A DNA stretch of 64,000 nt, from NCBI GenBank assembly GCA_000181795.3, contig CM012954.1:325725-389724 (forward strand), given 5' to 3'. A program made the position numbers and the translations under genes. Positions 14,301 to 40,516 of this stretch are shown one piece after another. The notes beneath the pieces are model-generated. The model had not been told where the DNA came from. It saw only the letters and a list, made by a program, of their open reading frames with translations, and did no database searches. Numbering within the stretch: position 1 is the first letter of the stretch; each line of letters opens with the position of its first letter. Source of the DNA: Trichinella spiralis (lineage: Eukaryota > Nematoda > Enoplea > Trichinellida > Trichinellidae).

Positions 14301-17275
14301 GAATTTCCTACGCGACGTGCCACTGTTCAAAAATTTATCCGAAGACCGAATCAGCAAACTTGCCGACTCTATGGATTTGGTAAAATAATTATTCATAATT
14401 ATTTTCAACTACTTCAACAACAACAACAACAATGATGTTTGCTTGTTCTTCTTTTTTAAAGGATTATTTCACCGAAGGAACATATATTATACGTGAAGGT
14501 GAGAAAGGGGATCTCTTTTACATCATCACATCCGGAACGGTGAGATTCATTTGATTCGATTTCATATTAAAAATTTCCATTTTTCAAATAATCCTTTTTT
14601 CTTCGTTGCATAGGTTCGTGTTACGCAGCTTATTGATGGCAAAGATGAACCTCAAGAAATTCGAAAATTGCAAAAAGGTGATTTTTTTGGAGAAAAAGCA
14701 TTGCTGGGGTAACTTTCTTTTCTTGATTAGTTTTCAATATTAAAAATTTATATATTTTCAGTGATGAAGTACGTACTGCTTCGATTATAGCTGTTGATTC
14801 AGTTGAAGTTTTAACGTTGGATCGAGAGTAATTTTTAATACAATTTTCTACTATTTTGCATTTCAGATATTCTTAATCATATTAATAATCATTGTATTTT
14901 ATTATGATAGATCTTTTCAAAAATTGATCGGTGATTTAGAAGAATTGAAACGTGATTACGGTGACGAACAACGAGGTGCTAAAAGGTAAATATTCAAATT
15001 ATCCCATACAAAACTACTTATCATGTTGTTTTACAATAAATAATTTTTCATCAGATTGGTCGATAAACGAATTTCTAGCAGTGACGGGTAGAAAAATTTT
15101 AATATCACTTGTTTTAGTAACGACGATGATTTTGGCATTTTTTTTATTTTTACAGAACTATCGATCGTTTTCCTTCAACTCCTACCAAAGTTGAATATGA
15201 CAATGAAATTGCTGCGTTGGAATTGACTCATATGCAACCAATTGCAACTTTGGGAGTTGGTGGTTTTGGCCGTGTCGATTTGGTAAGTGAAATCAGAAAA
15301 AAAATTTCATTTTATATTAATTTATTCATAACGTTAATATAACGACATTTAATGTAGCAGTAAATGAGCTTTTGCAGCTGAATTTCAGCTTCAATTTTTG
15401 TAATATTTATTTTTTGTATTTTAACAATATGGGTTGATTTGGTTCGACATTTGACGATTTGTCAGTTCGATTTGTCAATTAGCATCAAGTCAGCTTGATG
15501 AAATTTCAGAATGGGAATTCTTTTTTGAACATACGCTGCGGTTGCTTGGAAATTGTTCTGTTTGACCATGACAAATTATATTTTTGAAAAAGAAAAATAG
15601 GTTATCTTAATTTTTTTGATGCTTAATTAACCAGTTTAAATTGAACAATTGACAGATGAATTCACCTCGTGATATTAAAAGTTTTCACCTTTCTCGTGTG
15701 GAATAACTTTAATGCATTTTTCGTGTTTTGCATCAAAGATCACGTTTGACTGATTTTTACAATTGCAATAATAGACGCATAAATTGAATTGCATTTGTAG
15801 TATTTTATTGCATAGTAAATGCAAAATATGTTGTACTGTATAGGTATTTTTGATACAAAATCCGACTAGAACGTTCGCTTTGAAAACGATGAAAAAAAAG
15901 CATATTGTTGACACTCGCCAGCAAGAGCACATTTTCAACGAACGTAATTTGATGTTTGAATTTCGTTCACCATATATTGTAAGGTGAGATTTCTTTTCTT
16001 TTCTTTTCTTTTCTTTTTTTACACACTACAATAGGATAATTAATTTTCAAGTTCGTTAAATCAAAAAAAAATACAGAAAGAAAACATCCATACTATTGAT
16101 GCTAAATATTTCTCTTTGTATATGTCTATGGGCGTGTGTTATATTTTCAAGTTATTGAAATTTGATTCAAATGAATGTAAGAAATAAGCTTAATATATAT
16201 AATAATCAATGCAATACAATACAATAGGTTGCACAAAACGTTTCGTGATAAGAAATATGTGTACATGCTGTTGGAAGCTTGCCTTGGTGGAGAAGTATGG
16301 ACAATTTTGAGAGACAGGTAATGATGAATGATGTGAAACAACGTTTTTTAGCGTAATATTTTAATATTTTGCATTTTAGGGGTCATTTTGACGATTTGAC
16401 AGCCAGATTTTATGTTGCCTGTGTTATTGAAGGTTTGGAATACCTTCATAGAAAGATGGTCATTTATCGTGATTTGAAACCTGAAAATTGTTTATTAGAT
16501 GCTACTGGTCATTTGAAAATTGTAATTATTATATCACAGTTATCAATAAATTTCTGAATCATATAAACAGTATAATTTGTAGGTGGACTTTGGTTTTGCC
16601 AAAAGACTGCCTAGTGGGCGAAAAACGTGGACATTCTGCGGTACGCCGGAATATGTTGCTCCGGAGATCATTCTTAACAAGGGTCATGATCATTCGGCAG
16701 ATTTTTGGGCTCTGGGAATTTTTATTTGTGAATTGCTCATGGGACGGTGAGTGGTGATTTCTATTTATGAGTTTGAAAAATGAGCTATAATTTATCAATA
16801 TTTTCTCCTCTTCAGACCACCTTTTCAAGCTTCGGATCCAATGAAAACGTACACTTTGATATTGAAAGGGGTCGATGCGTTGGATATTCCTAATCGTCGT
16901 ATTGGTAAAACGGCTACCAGTTTGGTGAAAAAACTTTGTCGTGATAATCCAGCCGAAAGACTCGGCTGTCAATCCGGTGGATATGATGATCTTCGCAAGC
17001 ACAGGTTATTTATTCCCATTGTGTATTGTTTATTTGTTTATTTTGATTGTGTTTATAGGTGGTTTGCCGGATTTGATTGGGAAGGACTTCGCAGTCGTTC
17101 GTTACCACCTCCAATTATACCCAAAGTGAGTTTGTTAGTTATTTTGAAAAATGAACTCGAAAAGATACTTTTTATTCAGATCAACGGTCCTACGGATATT
17201 AGCAATTTCGATCATTATCCAGCCGATTATGATGTGCCACCGGATGAACTTTCCGGCTGGGATGAAGGTTTTTGA
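11322..17275 (+). CDS. egl-4: cGMP-dependent protein kinase (PKG), 17 exons
   Basis: Serine/threonine kinase activated by cGMP; the nematode orthologue is EGL-4. Exons: 11322-11876, 13355-13566, 13630-13796, 14005-14118, 14210-14379, 14462-14539, 14614-14708, 14762-14827, 14911-14985, 15156-15282, 15844-15983, 16228-16317, 16380-16521, 16583-16746, 16816-17004, 17059-17125, 17180-17275, giving 848 aa. Domains in order: Gly/Ser/Asn-rich N-terminus (1-143), leucine-zipper coiled coil (about 144-185), pseudosubstrate-like KKQGVSAEP (231-239), cyclic-nucleotide site A ([17 protein letters not shown]335/R344), site B (FFGEKALL...VRTASI, E459/R468), and an AGC kinase domain with GVGGFGRV (544-551), K567, YRDLKPEN (659-666), DFG (679-681) and activation-loop T694 in [10 protein letters not shown]. 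The C-tail ends [10 protein letters not shown], as in the family. 11322 is the first in-frame ATG of exon 1; additional upstream exons cannot be excluded. Confidence 0.96.
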
Positions 17276-17327
17276 AATTGTACCCTGAACGCAGCAGCTA
17301 AATTCTCTTTAAGACAAGAAAATATGC

Positions 17328-17358
<31 letters not shown>

Positions 17359-19210
17359 ATCGTCACGCCGATTCTCAAAATGATGTTGCCTACGTTGTTT
17401 AAATAATTGCTTGTTTATTTATTTTCACAGATGTGAAAATTTCCATTTTTCAATAATAACTACAGCTCATATGTGTTACCTTTGTGTTGTTTATTTATTT
17501 ATTTATTTATTTTTGGCATTTAATCGTTTATTCTTTCGTGTCATCTTGTTCATCAGCATGATGATGATGATGATGATAATGCATTACTGGAGCATTTTTT
17601 GCTTTGTCATTTTTCAATGTGTTTGTGTGTCTGTCTTGATGATATTTTTCTTATTATAACAAAGGCAACGGTTCTTTTCCAATACTTATTAAGATGAAAA
17701 AAATTGCATCTGCACAAGTGTCTGAAACTTGGCCAGACTTCGCTGAATGCCAATTGTCACTTGGTTGCCTTACATGAGAATATTACTGTATTACTTGTTT
17801 ATCTTTGAAATTGGAATTTCATTTTTTCCACTCATCTCTGCTCTGTCGTAGTAACCTTTACGGATTGCTTTTTTTTCTTCCGGTTCTTCTGTCACAACTT
17901 CCAACATTTCTCTCGTCGGCCAAGAAATGTAACCATCATTTATGCAATAAATGTTCTATCACTTTTATTGGTGCCCGGCCAACACCACGGCCGATAAACA
18001 TCCCGCTGAATATGAAATGCTCTCTTTCGTATTTGTAATTCGCTTTTTGCTCATGTTTTTTATTACAATAAATAATTAGAGTGAATTATTCTTTTCTTAA
18101 TCTAATTTGAAAATACATTTGAAACAAAGATTCATCATTTCAAATGACCAAAAAATACCTGCAATAAAATACGGTAGAATTGAATGATAATTAAGTAAAG
18201 TTCAAGTTTATACTCGGTTGTTTTCTTCGTTGTTGGTCAGTCATTTGCATTCGAATAAATATTAATCAATTAATAGATAATCGAAGAAATAAGAATCAAT
18301 TAATAAACACAATAAAGTCATATAAATTAGACAATATTTGCAACTGAGAAGTTTTTTATTGTTCTTTTTATTTTTACATAAAAACGACAATAAATAATAA
18401 GATTATTTAAAGTTTGTGAAATCAAAAAAATAATGTTGTAATACTTCGCCTGAAAAAAATTTGGAATAAAATAGATAGAAAATATGTAATACTTTACTTT
18501 TATTATTCCTTTTTTAATAGAAAATGTGACATTCTACTGTAGCGAGGTTGATGATGAAATATTTCGATTAAATTGTTTCTTTTTTGAATTTTTATTTTAA
18601 GAAAAATCTTTTCTAAGTGTTCAAAAATGGCGAGACAATAGCTTGTATTGTTGTTTGAAAAAAGGCGACCGAAAAACCTACACGCGCAAAGGTGGAGGCA
18701 ATTTTCGCCAAAGGGTACGTATGTATATATGTATACGTAGTGATGTTTTCTTCTTTTTTTTGTAACAACCTAATATGGATGCCTTGTATTTGAGAATCGT
18801 AAGAAACATGTAGATTTATTGATGGAATAATATTTATTAATTATATTTTGAATAAAAATAAGATTGACTAAATGACAGAGAGCACGATTTGGACAACGAT
18901 CTGCACTCGATTGACCCGTTTTCAAATAGCTGCCAACGTTGACATGAGCTCTTTGAAAAGCCTTATGCGACCCTTCAACGTATAACCCAGTTTAATAGAG
19001 GAACGATTGAAAAGTGCCTCCGCATGTTGAATGCGACCACTGCGAGCTGGCGAGTTCCACTGTTCTGTTGTTCAATGGCCGGATGTTACTGTTTCTAGTT
19101 AACGTCACTGAACTTGATCAACCAAAAATACTGTCTCGTACTTTGCATCCTTTGTAAAAATTTCCCCATACCAAGCGGTCTGCTTTTCTGCATACAATGC
19201 GGATAACATC
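17276..19210. other. PKG 3' flank and upstream region of the MAM gene
   Basis: Begins with T-rich sequence expected for the PKG 3' UTR; AATAAA-type signals occur near 17946 and 18068. A segment of higher GC at about 18880-19160 contains frames of about 50 codons on both strands, all broken by stops, with no family match. The rest is AT-rich without visible genes. Confidence 0.55.
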
Positions 19211-22200
19211 ATGCGCAGGCTGATAAAAAAATCTCCATCTTCTTCCTCACTGGCAAGAAGTTTTCAGCAATATTCCATATTATTTTTCATCTCTTTTTTT
19301 CACATCGGTATTTATTTATTCATTTGATTTGTATTTCAAATTATACTTTTATTTCACTATTTTCAGTCCAACCATGCGCTAGGCATGCTAGAGAGGGAGG
19401 CAGATCCAAATATCGTAAGTTTTATTGTTTGGTTTTTAAATTTTAAAATTACAATGAAAAAACCCTCATGCATGTAGTAGTAGTAGTAGTAGTAGTAGTC
19501 ATGAATGAAATCATTTTTGTAGCTATTGATAAATATGTAACACAACTTGGAGATATACCAATGGTGAGTGGTCAGGCAGCGCAACGATTCGAACCACACA
19601 TGGCCGCTTTGACGTGTAATTTTGAACCAAACGAACCGTGCGCATGGGGTAATTTACCCGGCGGTGCTCTGCTGTGGAAACGTGTACGTTTCAAAGAACC
19701 GAAACCGAGCAAAAATCAAATGAAATCGATCACGAGCAAATCTGAAACTCCCGGTTATTGATTTTCTGATTTATTATGCATATATATATATATATATATA
19801 TCTTGATTAATACATTTTTCTAGAAGGTGCATTTGCGGTGATTGGATCCGAATCAGGAAGAGGCGAAGGGGAGAATTATGTCGGTTCATTAGTGGCAACC
19901 ATTCCGTGCCAAAAAGGACCCGGTAAATTGTCATTTGAGTATGTTGTGTTGTTTTTCATTTCATTTTTCAAAAATTCCAAATTACAAAAGTAGTTTTCAT
20001 TTTTAAAATGCTCAACGCTTCATAGTCATTGGACAAATTCGCAATCGAACGATTTGACCGTCTGTGTGGTTCCGATGCAATCATCAGAAGAGAAGCGATG
20101 TATCGGCTCAGTAAGACGAACAAGTCCCAATCCAATCCGTTTCACCATACCAGCACCCGATGATGAACGTCCATTCCAGGTGAAAGCATTATCATATCTA
20201 GATATCTAGGTGGATAAATAGATAGACAGGCAGGCAGGCAGGCAGGTTGGTGGGTAGATTTTTATTTTGTCATCATCATGTCAATTAATTCACTTAGCTT
20301 CACTAGTCAAATTACCCTGAACAATTCAACTAACTGTCGGTGTTACCCAATTCTAATTCTAAACGTGATTCAAAATGAATTTCATACAACAATGCAATCG
20401 TTTAGCTTGAAATCAGCAAGCAAACAATTTCAAAATATAGTTCAAACTTTTATATTATTTAACAACCAAATAAGTACATAAATAAATACATACATACATA
20501 TATACTATATGTTCAGGAATTAATTTTGAAAAAAAAGCAAACAAACAAACCAGAAAAATATGATAATACTGAGAAGAATGTCAACATTTTGCGGAACATT
20601 GCATCAATACTGTTGAAATATTCATTTCAACCAGCCCTTTTCAAGGATATGATACTTCCTAACCAGTTTAATGTTTTATTTATTTTTCCATTTGAATAAT
20701 TTTATTTTCAACAATTTTGTAAAACATATTTGCACATTTATTCTTTTGAAAATCGATTAAAAATTTCTTGGTTTTCATTACTATACAATACTCGTCGTAT
20801 AATGTTCGTTATATAAAATCAAAAAGTTTCTTTAAAAACACAATTGATATTATCATCTGGGATATTTTGAACAGTATTCAATTTCATCAGTACTCAATTT
20901 TTTGCTCAATCTATGCTTTAGCAGGACGAAAATTAGCATACGCATAAAATGATTTCTGATCGGTATTGTATTTTAACATATTTATAGTCGTGTGTTTGCA
21001 AAAGAACAATGCATTTGAAAAAAAAACCGGGTTATGCATTAAAATAGTTCACATTGTAAATTTAAAGGAGAGAATACCTTTTTTCCCTTCTTTTTTGCTT
21101 CCAACTGTTTGCTAGCTCATCTATTGAATTTGATTTCATAAAAAACAATCTTTAAATAAATTGAAATTAATGTATAAAAGTTTTATATTCATAAACTAGA
21201 AAATAATAAGGTCGGCAATATTTACAAGTAATGGCATAAATTTGAGCATTCCCAAGCTGTTTATCTCTCTTATACTTTCTGTTAATTTTACACATTTCAT
21301 TCTTTTATTTTTGTGATGTTTTACTACAATTGGTAAGAAGATTGTTTTTATCGAATTTTTGTTTCGACTTGAATTATATTGTACATGTATGTAAAATGTT
21401 GACAATTATTGTTGCCCTTTTTGATGTAACAAAATTTAAAATAATACAGTAATTGTTGATGTTGAGGAATTAATTTTACTGCAACGTTAGCAAGATGAGA
21501 ATTGAAAAAATTACGTATCTGCTCAAGTTTGTCAACATTACACGTTTAATATTTACATTTTTTCTTTGTAATAAATAGTAATTTTAATAAAATCATATAA
21601 ATTATATATTTTATAGATTCGAATGGAAGTTCGTGGATTTAGTCAACCCGGTTTTATCATGATTGACAACATTAATTACGAAGCTGACTTATGCGGTGCG
21701 CCATCAAAATTTGCGCTAACCAAGGTGATATTTTGTTCCCAATTTATTAAAATGACAAAAGTAGAAGCAATTCTTTTTTTTAATAACCAGGAAGTTTCAA
21801 AATATAATTTTTTGACGTGTTTTGAATTTTGCAAAAAAAAAGTGTGAAGAAGTTTAAGAAAAGATTGATTGAAAGTTTTCAAAACGTCTGAGATGTTGCG
21901 CATTTTACGCAAAACCAAATATCTTTGCTATATTGTGCTCTGTGGAACCGTAGTGAAATTTTAGTTTAAAATTTCCTTGAATTCTGAATGACAAAAATTG
22001 AACAAAAGAAGCATTTTATTGAAATTCAATTTTTCAAAAATAGTTTTTCATTTTCTCAGCTTTAACAAGTTGTATAAATTTTGTGAAAAAGAGCCTCAGT
22101 TTGAGTTAATATTATAAAATGATAATTAAGATTTTGTTCAACATTTTCAAATAGATTTCACTGATAGTTGACTTATTTAATAATTATTGAAGCATCAATG

Positions 22201-23345
22201 AGTGGGGGTTTAAAAGGCTCTTTTTCACATTTTAGGAAAATTCGCTGCCCTCAGATCGAAAATTTCCCACTGCTCCAGTGGTTTTGCCGAACCTTCTCAA
22301 TCTTGGACGTTTACTGAAGGTAAAATTAAAACGAAGAAATGCGAAAAATGGGAACGTTTTCATAAACATTAAGAAAAAAGCATATTTCGTAACCACAAGT
22401 AGTCTTTTGCTTCTCATAAAGGAAGGGATTACGAAAACAATATATCATTTTGATGTAATTTTTTTCATGATAATTATTTCCAATTGTTTTAGCCAACGGC
22501 AGTCAAGCCGAAGCCAAATCAGATTGGAAATAGTCGCTGTGTCGAGTTACTCAGTTGTGATTTTGAATCTGGTAAACAGATAATATTAAAAATTGATAAA
22601 TCATCTTGTAAAGTATTGGTTGCGAAATATTGAGATGTGAATAATTTTCTGTTTCAGGTACAAGTTGTTTCTACGATGTGAAAGCAAGTAGAAATGGTCA
22701 GTGGAATGTTGGTTCTGGTAGAACCGGCAACCGTCTTACTGGAATACGTGTTGATGGTTCTGGCAATGCGAGAGGTACGATTATTATTATTATTATTATT
22801 ATTAATGGAATAATGTAAATTTCAATAATGATTTTAAAGGATATTACGCATTTGTTGGTCGAGATTATCCGGATGTCGATGGGGACGCCAGTTCAAAACA
22901 GTCTGTTTACATTTTGCAGAGTCCGGAGACAACTTTCAAGAAAGCAGTTAAACTTTATTATGACGTTTTCTTGAAATCTAGCAGTCCAGAATTGAAAGTT
23001 GGTTATTTTATAAAGTTCACAGATACAAATAAATAAATAAATAAATATTTATTGTTTCAATCAATTATTTTAAGGTATGCATCAATGATCTTTCAGTATG
23101 CCCAAAAGTGTACACGTTGAAAAACGTGCGAAGCACTAGTGACGGTTGGCTGAGGCGTGAAAGCATCATGCTTAATCCAAGCTCAAAAAGAGTGAGTGAA
23201 TGAATAATCAAATGAAACCTTTCTTAATGTATTTTATTGATTCACAATGCTTTTTCAGGTCATGTTCATTGTCAAAAGTTTGCCAGCAAACCAATACGTT
23301 GCTCTCGACAACATTGCCATAGAAAATGGGCAGGATGCTTGCTAG
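19211..23345 (+). CDS. Secreted protein with two MAM domains, 12 exons
   Basis: Exons: 19211-19307, 19367-19414, 19523-19753, 19824-19938, 20026-20179, 21617-21724, 22236-22319, 22493-22571, 22658-22774, 22840-22997, 23075-23191, 23259-23345, giving 464 aa. The N-terminus is basic and serine-rich followed by a hydrophobic core (YSILFFISFFHIV, about 21-33), read as a signal peptide. MAM domain 1 spans about 80-241 (CNFEPNEPCAW ... SFDHWTNSQSNDLTVCVV ... GFIMIDNINYEADLC). A linker follows, then MAM domain 2 from about 301 to the last residue (CDFESGTSC ... VYILQSPETTF ... LDNIAIENGQDAC). MAM domains are extracellular adhesion modules; no transmembrane segment or enzyme domain follows. Exon 1 was chosen because it supplies an ATG and signal peptide in the phase required by exon 2. 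That start and the GTTATT donor of exon 3 are the weakest points; the MAM exons are solid. Confidence 0.88.
19474..19499. repeat. (AGT)n microsatellite in MAM intron 2
   Basis: About eight AGT trinucleotide copies lie just upstream of the third exon of the MAM gene. They produce a spurious valine run if read as coding. Confidence 0.9.
20180..21616 (+). other. MAM gene intron 5 (1.4 kb)
   Basis: Opens with GTGAAA and closes with TTTTATAG. It is AT-rich and includes a short GGCA-type repeat near 20230. No internal exon or transposon end is seen. Confidence 0.8.
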
Positions 23346-25436
23346 ACACTGTTTAATGTTCAATTTTTAAAAATAGGTCGCGGATTTTGCTACAGTAAAT
23401 ATTTGTTTTCTTTTTTTAAAATATTGCTAAATTTTCAATAAATTATGCACAAATTCAATCGGATGGATTAATTGATTGAAATTATTCTCTCCATTTGTTA
23501 TCAAAAGTTATAAATTTTGCAATTATAATGTTGGAATGATGTTCAAAAAATTGTTTAAAAATTTGCAATTAAATGACATTAAAATGTATTAAATCAAGTT
23601 CAAAATGGAAAAGCAGAAACAATTTACTTGTTTAAGAAAAAACTGAAATTGAGAATATATGATTTTTCAATTTTATAATTCAATTTTGGCTACTTCTTTT
23701 TGAATGATTCAAATGTAAACATTTAATGAATGGAATAATCTGGATAGGTGAACGTTGTCAAATATTTGTGTTTACCAAAACGCTGTGAGTATGTGTGTGT
23801 GTGTGTGTTGAATAAAAGTAAATAAATAAAATTTCATCTTATACTTTGTTGAAGTGAAAAAAACATATTCTTTTTCATTATGCGAACGCATTTGCTTGAA
23901 AAAGCTTTAGTTTTCCTCTTTGATTTCTCATGCTCGAAAGGGCTCTATAGAAATCAGTAGACATTTTTCTTCGATTTTTAACTTTGATAAAAAATAAAAA
24001 CAAACTGATTAATTTCTATTGAAAGGGAAAATTGATTGATAAAGACATTTACCTATTGACTGCTCATGCTTTTTCTTCTATTCATGCTTAATGAAATTAC
24101 ATCGATTTCAAATATGCCTAAAAATGGAAAACTAACAAACCAACTGAACAAAAAACTTTCCTATTCAATCTAATGCAATTCATCAATAATACTTATATAG
24201 ATATTCTTTTATTGCAGTTGTTTTTTTTTAACTTAAAAATATTTACATTACTTGTAATTCCAATTTAAAAGTATTATTACTCATGTTTGTTTGATAAAAG
24301 TAAAAGTAGAGAATAATTTTTTTTCAATTGCATTATCATCTCTCTCGTCTATAATGCAATAGTATTGTAAAGTAAAAAAGAAAATAAACATACTGCATCT
24401 ATTCATTTCTTCCATTTATCAACATACGATATAAAAATAATATTTTTGCAACAAGTAGCTTTTCGGATGCAAGATTTTCCATTTAAAACCTTGAATTCAA
24501 AATTAACACAGTAAAACTATTTAATTGATCAGTAATTGCATTAAAATTAAACAAATTACGTGAAAATCAGAAAAATTTCATGTGAAATTTGTGTCATTAA
24601 AGAATAGTAAGTCATATTGACTACTTGAAAGGAATATTATTTTCAAGGGAAAATATTTACTTAAATCACTAATCGAAAGTAAATTGTAAAGTATGAATTA
24701 AACAACAATAACATTTCACAGGTCTATGTAAGTGCGTGCAAGTTTTGATTGTGAAAATTAATCATGAGAAATAAAAACCTTCGTAAGTTAAATTTAAATT
24801 AAATAAAGATTATATTGACAAATAGTTGAAAAAAATTTTCAAAAACATCAATTTATCGCTTCATTAATTCAATTTGTCTTTAATATACTTTGAACGTTTT
24901 ACCGTATGGCAAAGTAAAAATGTAATAACAGGTGTGAATTTGATAAATTATTTAAATATAAATTTTAAAATAATTAAAATATCATTATTATGAACTGTAT
25001 AAATATTTAAAAAGTGAATAATGTTCAATTGGGTACAATGCGACGTTACATTATTTTCTATACTGTAACCAACTAGTTTCTTTCTGTAAGTAATGGAAGT
25101 TCAATCCTGCTTGTCAAAAAGCATGCATCACGATCAGATGGGAGTCGCGCCTTTGTTCATTAAAGTTTATTTGAGGAAGAAAGTGCAGTTTTTTGTTATT
25201 TAAAAATCGAAAGTAAACGGTGATAAATTTTCTTTGTGCCATACTGATTGGAATTTTTCTAGAAACAAAATTGCCGTCCATTTGGCAGCTGATTTTTTGT
25301 CATTTGTTGCGGATAGTCGATTTTATATTTCTTTTTTTGTTTCGACCACTGGCTAAAAGTGCAGAAAGCTATGCGGATGCAATTTTTGTGTAAAATTTTC
25401 TTGGTCCTTTGATGCGCTATTTTTGTCCGGGTCGAG
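23346..25436. other. Intergenic region between the MAM and PAR-1 genes
   Basis: Likely MAM 3' UTR (AATAAA near 23438) followed by AT-rich sequence. From about 25080 the base composition becomes more mixed, consistent with the promoter and 5' UTR of the kinase gene that starts at 25437. Nothing else is recognised. Confidence 0.55.
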
Positions 25437-36728
<11,292 letters not shown>

Positions 36729-37929
36729 CAATCACTGGCGCGTCTGGCTTTTCTGTTTGTTAATTTTCTTTCACCCACTCTTCCCATTGGACATTTTCAT
36801 TTCCCTATATTTATTTCTATCTTTATAATTTTTTTCTTCTTTTTCTTTATTATTCTTCATCAGAGAAATGCACTGTTTTTTATTTTATCCGATGTTATGC
36901 GAAAATGTGATAGTGTGCCTGCAGCCTGATTTTTTCCCAAATTTTTGCTTTTCATTTTTCCACTTTTCGTCCTTTATCATTGAAATTAATTTTCCCATGT
37001 GCAGAAAGGAAAATTGAAATTTTCAACAGTTCAAGCAAAAACGGAGAGATATATATCACACAGATGCACATCAGAGTGGTGTTGTCGTTACGTCGTGGCC
37101 GTTGCCAGCGCACGTCGATATGATAATTTTGGCAAGCAGTTTGTCTGCTTTTTTTCATTTCTTCTGTTTGTTCGTTTTCATTTTTCTCTCCTCTGATGCC
37201 TCCGCCGACCACATTCCTCCCGAAACGCGCATGTGGAGGTTGTCGCTCATGCTTGGACGGCACCTCTTTGGCTGTTTATACGGTGATGGAACCACTTTAA
37301 AGTAAACTAAACAAAATGTTGTATTTTACGATAATAATTATTTTGTCGTCTATTATTTATCATGATCGAAAATAAGAATTAACGTGTGTTTTTTTTATCA
37401 TCATCGATGGTTAGTTTTGTGATTCATACGCACGTACATTACAAGCCGGTGCGCGCTGCCATGAGATAGATAGATATCCGCTACGTATTTCTGCCGTCAG
37501 CTTTGCGCAAGCATTGGCAAAGTTTGATTTGTTCAAGCAGTTGTTAATTTAATGAATAATTTATCCGCTTCACATTTATTTTATACTGTATATTTGTATT
37601 CAATATTTTTTTTTCAAATTTCAAGTTTCGCACGCTGTTCGTTTTGTGTCTGTGCTTTGCTGCATGTAGCACAGCAACGCATTTTCGCATTGTTAAGTAT
37701 TTCATTGTTGTTTTTTTCTTTCTGAATCAAATTTATTACTGTTCTCCCATGTTCTAGGTCCAAAATGAGAAAAACGCAACAAACAAGAGTAAAATTAATT
37801 GGAACAGAATTCAACCTTGTCTCGTAAACGGCAAAACAGATAAATAAATAAATAAATATACACACTCTGTTAAATGAACGAGAAAGGAAAAGAAGACAAT
37901 TTCGTAACTGTTGCAGCACTGTTGATAAT
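36729..37929. other. Convergent 3' region between par-1 and rad-51
   Basis: Probably holds the par-1 3' UTR and, on the minus strand, the rad-51 3' end. A patch of mixed composition at about 37000-37310 has short open frames on both strands with no recognisable family. An ATAA repeat is present at about 37842-37856. Confidence 0.5.
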
Positions 37930-39576
<1,647 letters not shown>

Positions 39577-40516
39577 TTTAATGTAGCAGCTAATGAAAAA
39601 TAAAATCAATAAAAGCAGTAAATGTATATAATTCAGAGTACTGTAAAAAAATTAATGAAAATTAAGATTAAACATTTAAATTTTCTATGTCATTAAAACC
39701 TGAAAAAGAAGTTTACAGAGATAAGGATCTTTTAAAATCAATGCATCATAAACGTAAATTACTGCTTTAAATACAAATTAAACAATTTCATCAATTTTAA
39801 ATATTAATTACAGTAAAGTATAATGCCAACGCATACGGTAGGTAGTAGTGACACATCAGAATATCAAAAATTGTTTTTCCTGCTCAGATATTCCATTTTA
39901 ATGTTTTTTAAATTTAAATAAATTATTATATTACATTATTTAAATAGTTTCCAATAATTCGGAAATCTAAGTACAAAAATTTTCTTTTTCCAAGTGTCCA
40001 AAAGTGTGCAGGTGTGAAACTTGCTGCAAAAATTACTTCATAACAATGCAATGCTCTAAAAGAAGGCAGAATTTTAAGATTTTTATGTCATACAATCATG
40101 CATATTTATAAATCTTGACCTAAACCAGGTGCCTATTTAATATATAAATGTAGCAGTTGCGTATTATTAATTGAAAAAATTAATTATGTAAAATGACTAA
40201 TTTTCACCTTTTGATGCATAACATATTTTATTGTCCGGATAACTGTAGTTTCGACCAACAAAAGCACACTTTTATTTGAGCCTGCTAATCATTTCTAGTA
40301 ATTTCTACGGAAACTGAACTTCATTCATATTCGTTGTTCTTTTTAGTGGAATCAGTTCTACATTGGTTTGTGGCTTAAAGCGCTTACAGTATTTATTTAC
40401 TGTGAAGATTATTTCTGAACTGAAGTTGATTTTTATTTAAAAGTGGCGGTTATTGCTGCTTGAAAAGCTTTTAATTACTGATATACTGAAAAAGCAAAGC
40501 AATTTTTCTAACTAAA
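39577..40516. promoter_or_regulatory. Shared upstream region of divergent rad-51 and AHSA1 genes
   Basis: The two start codons face away from each other over 940 bases of AT-rich sequence, so both promoters must lie here unless there are distant upstream exons. No TATA box or other core element could be assigned with confidence. Confidence 0.45.
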
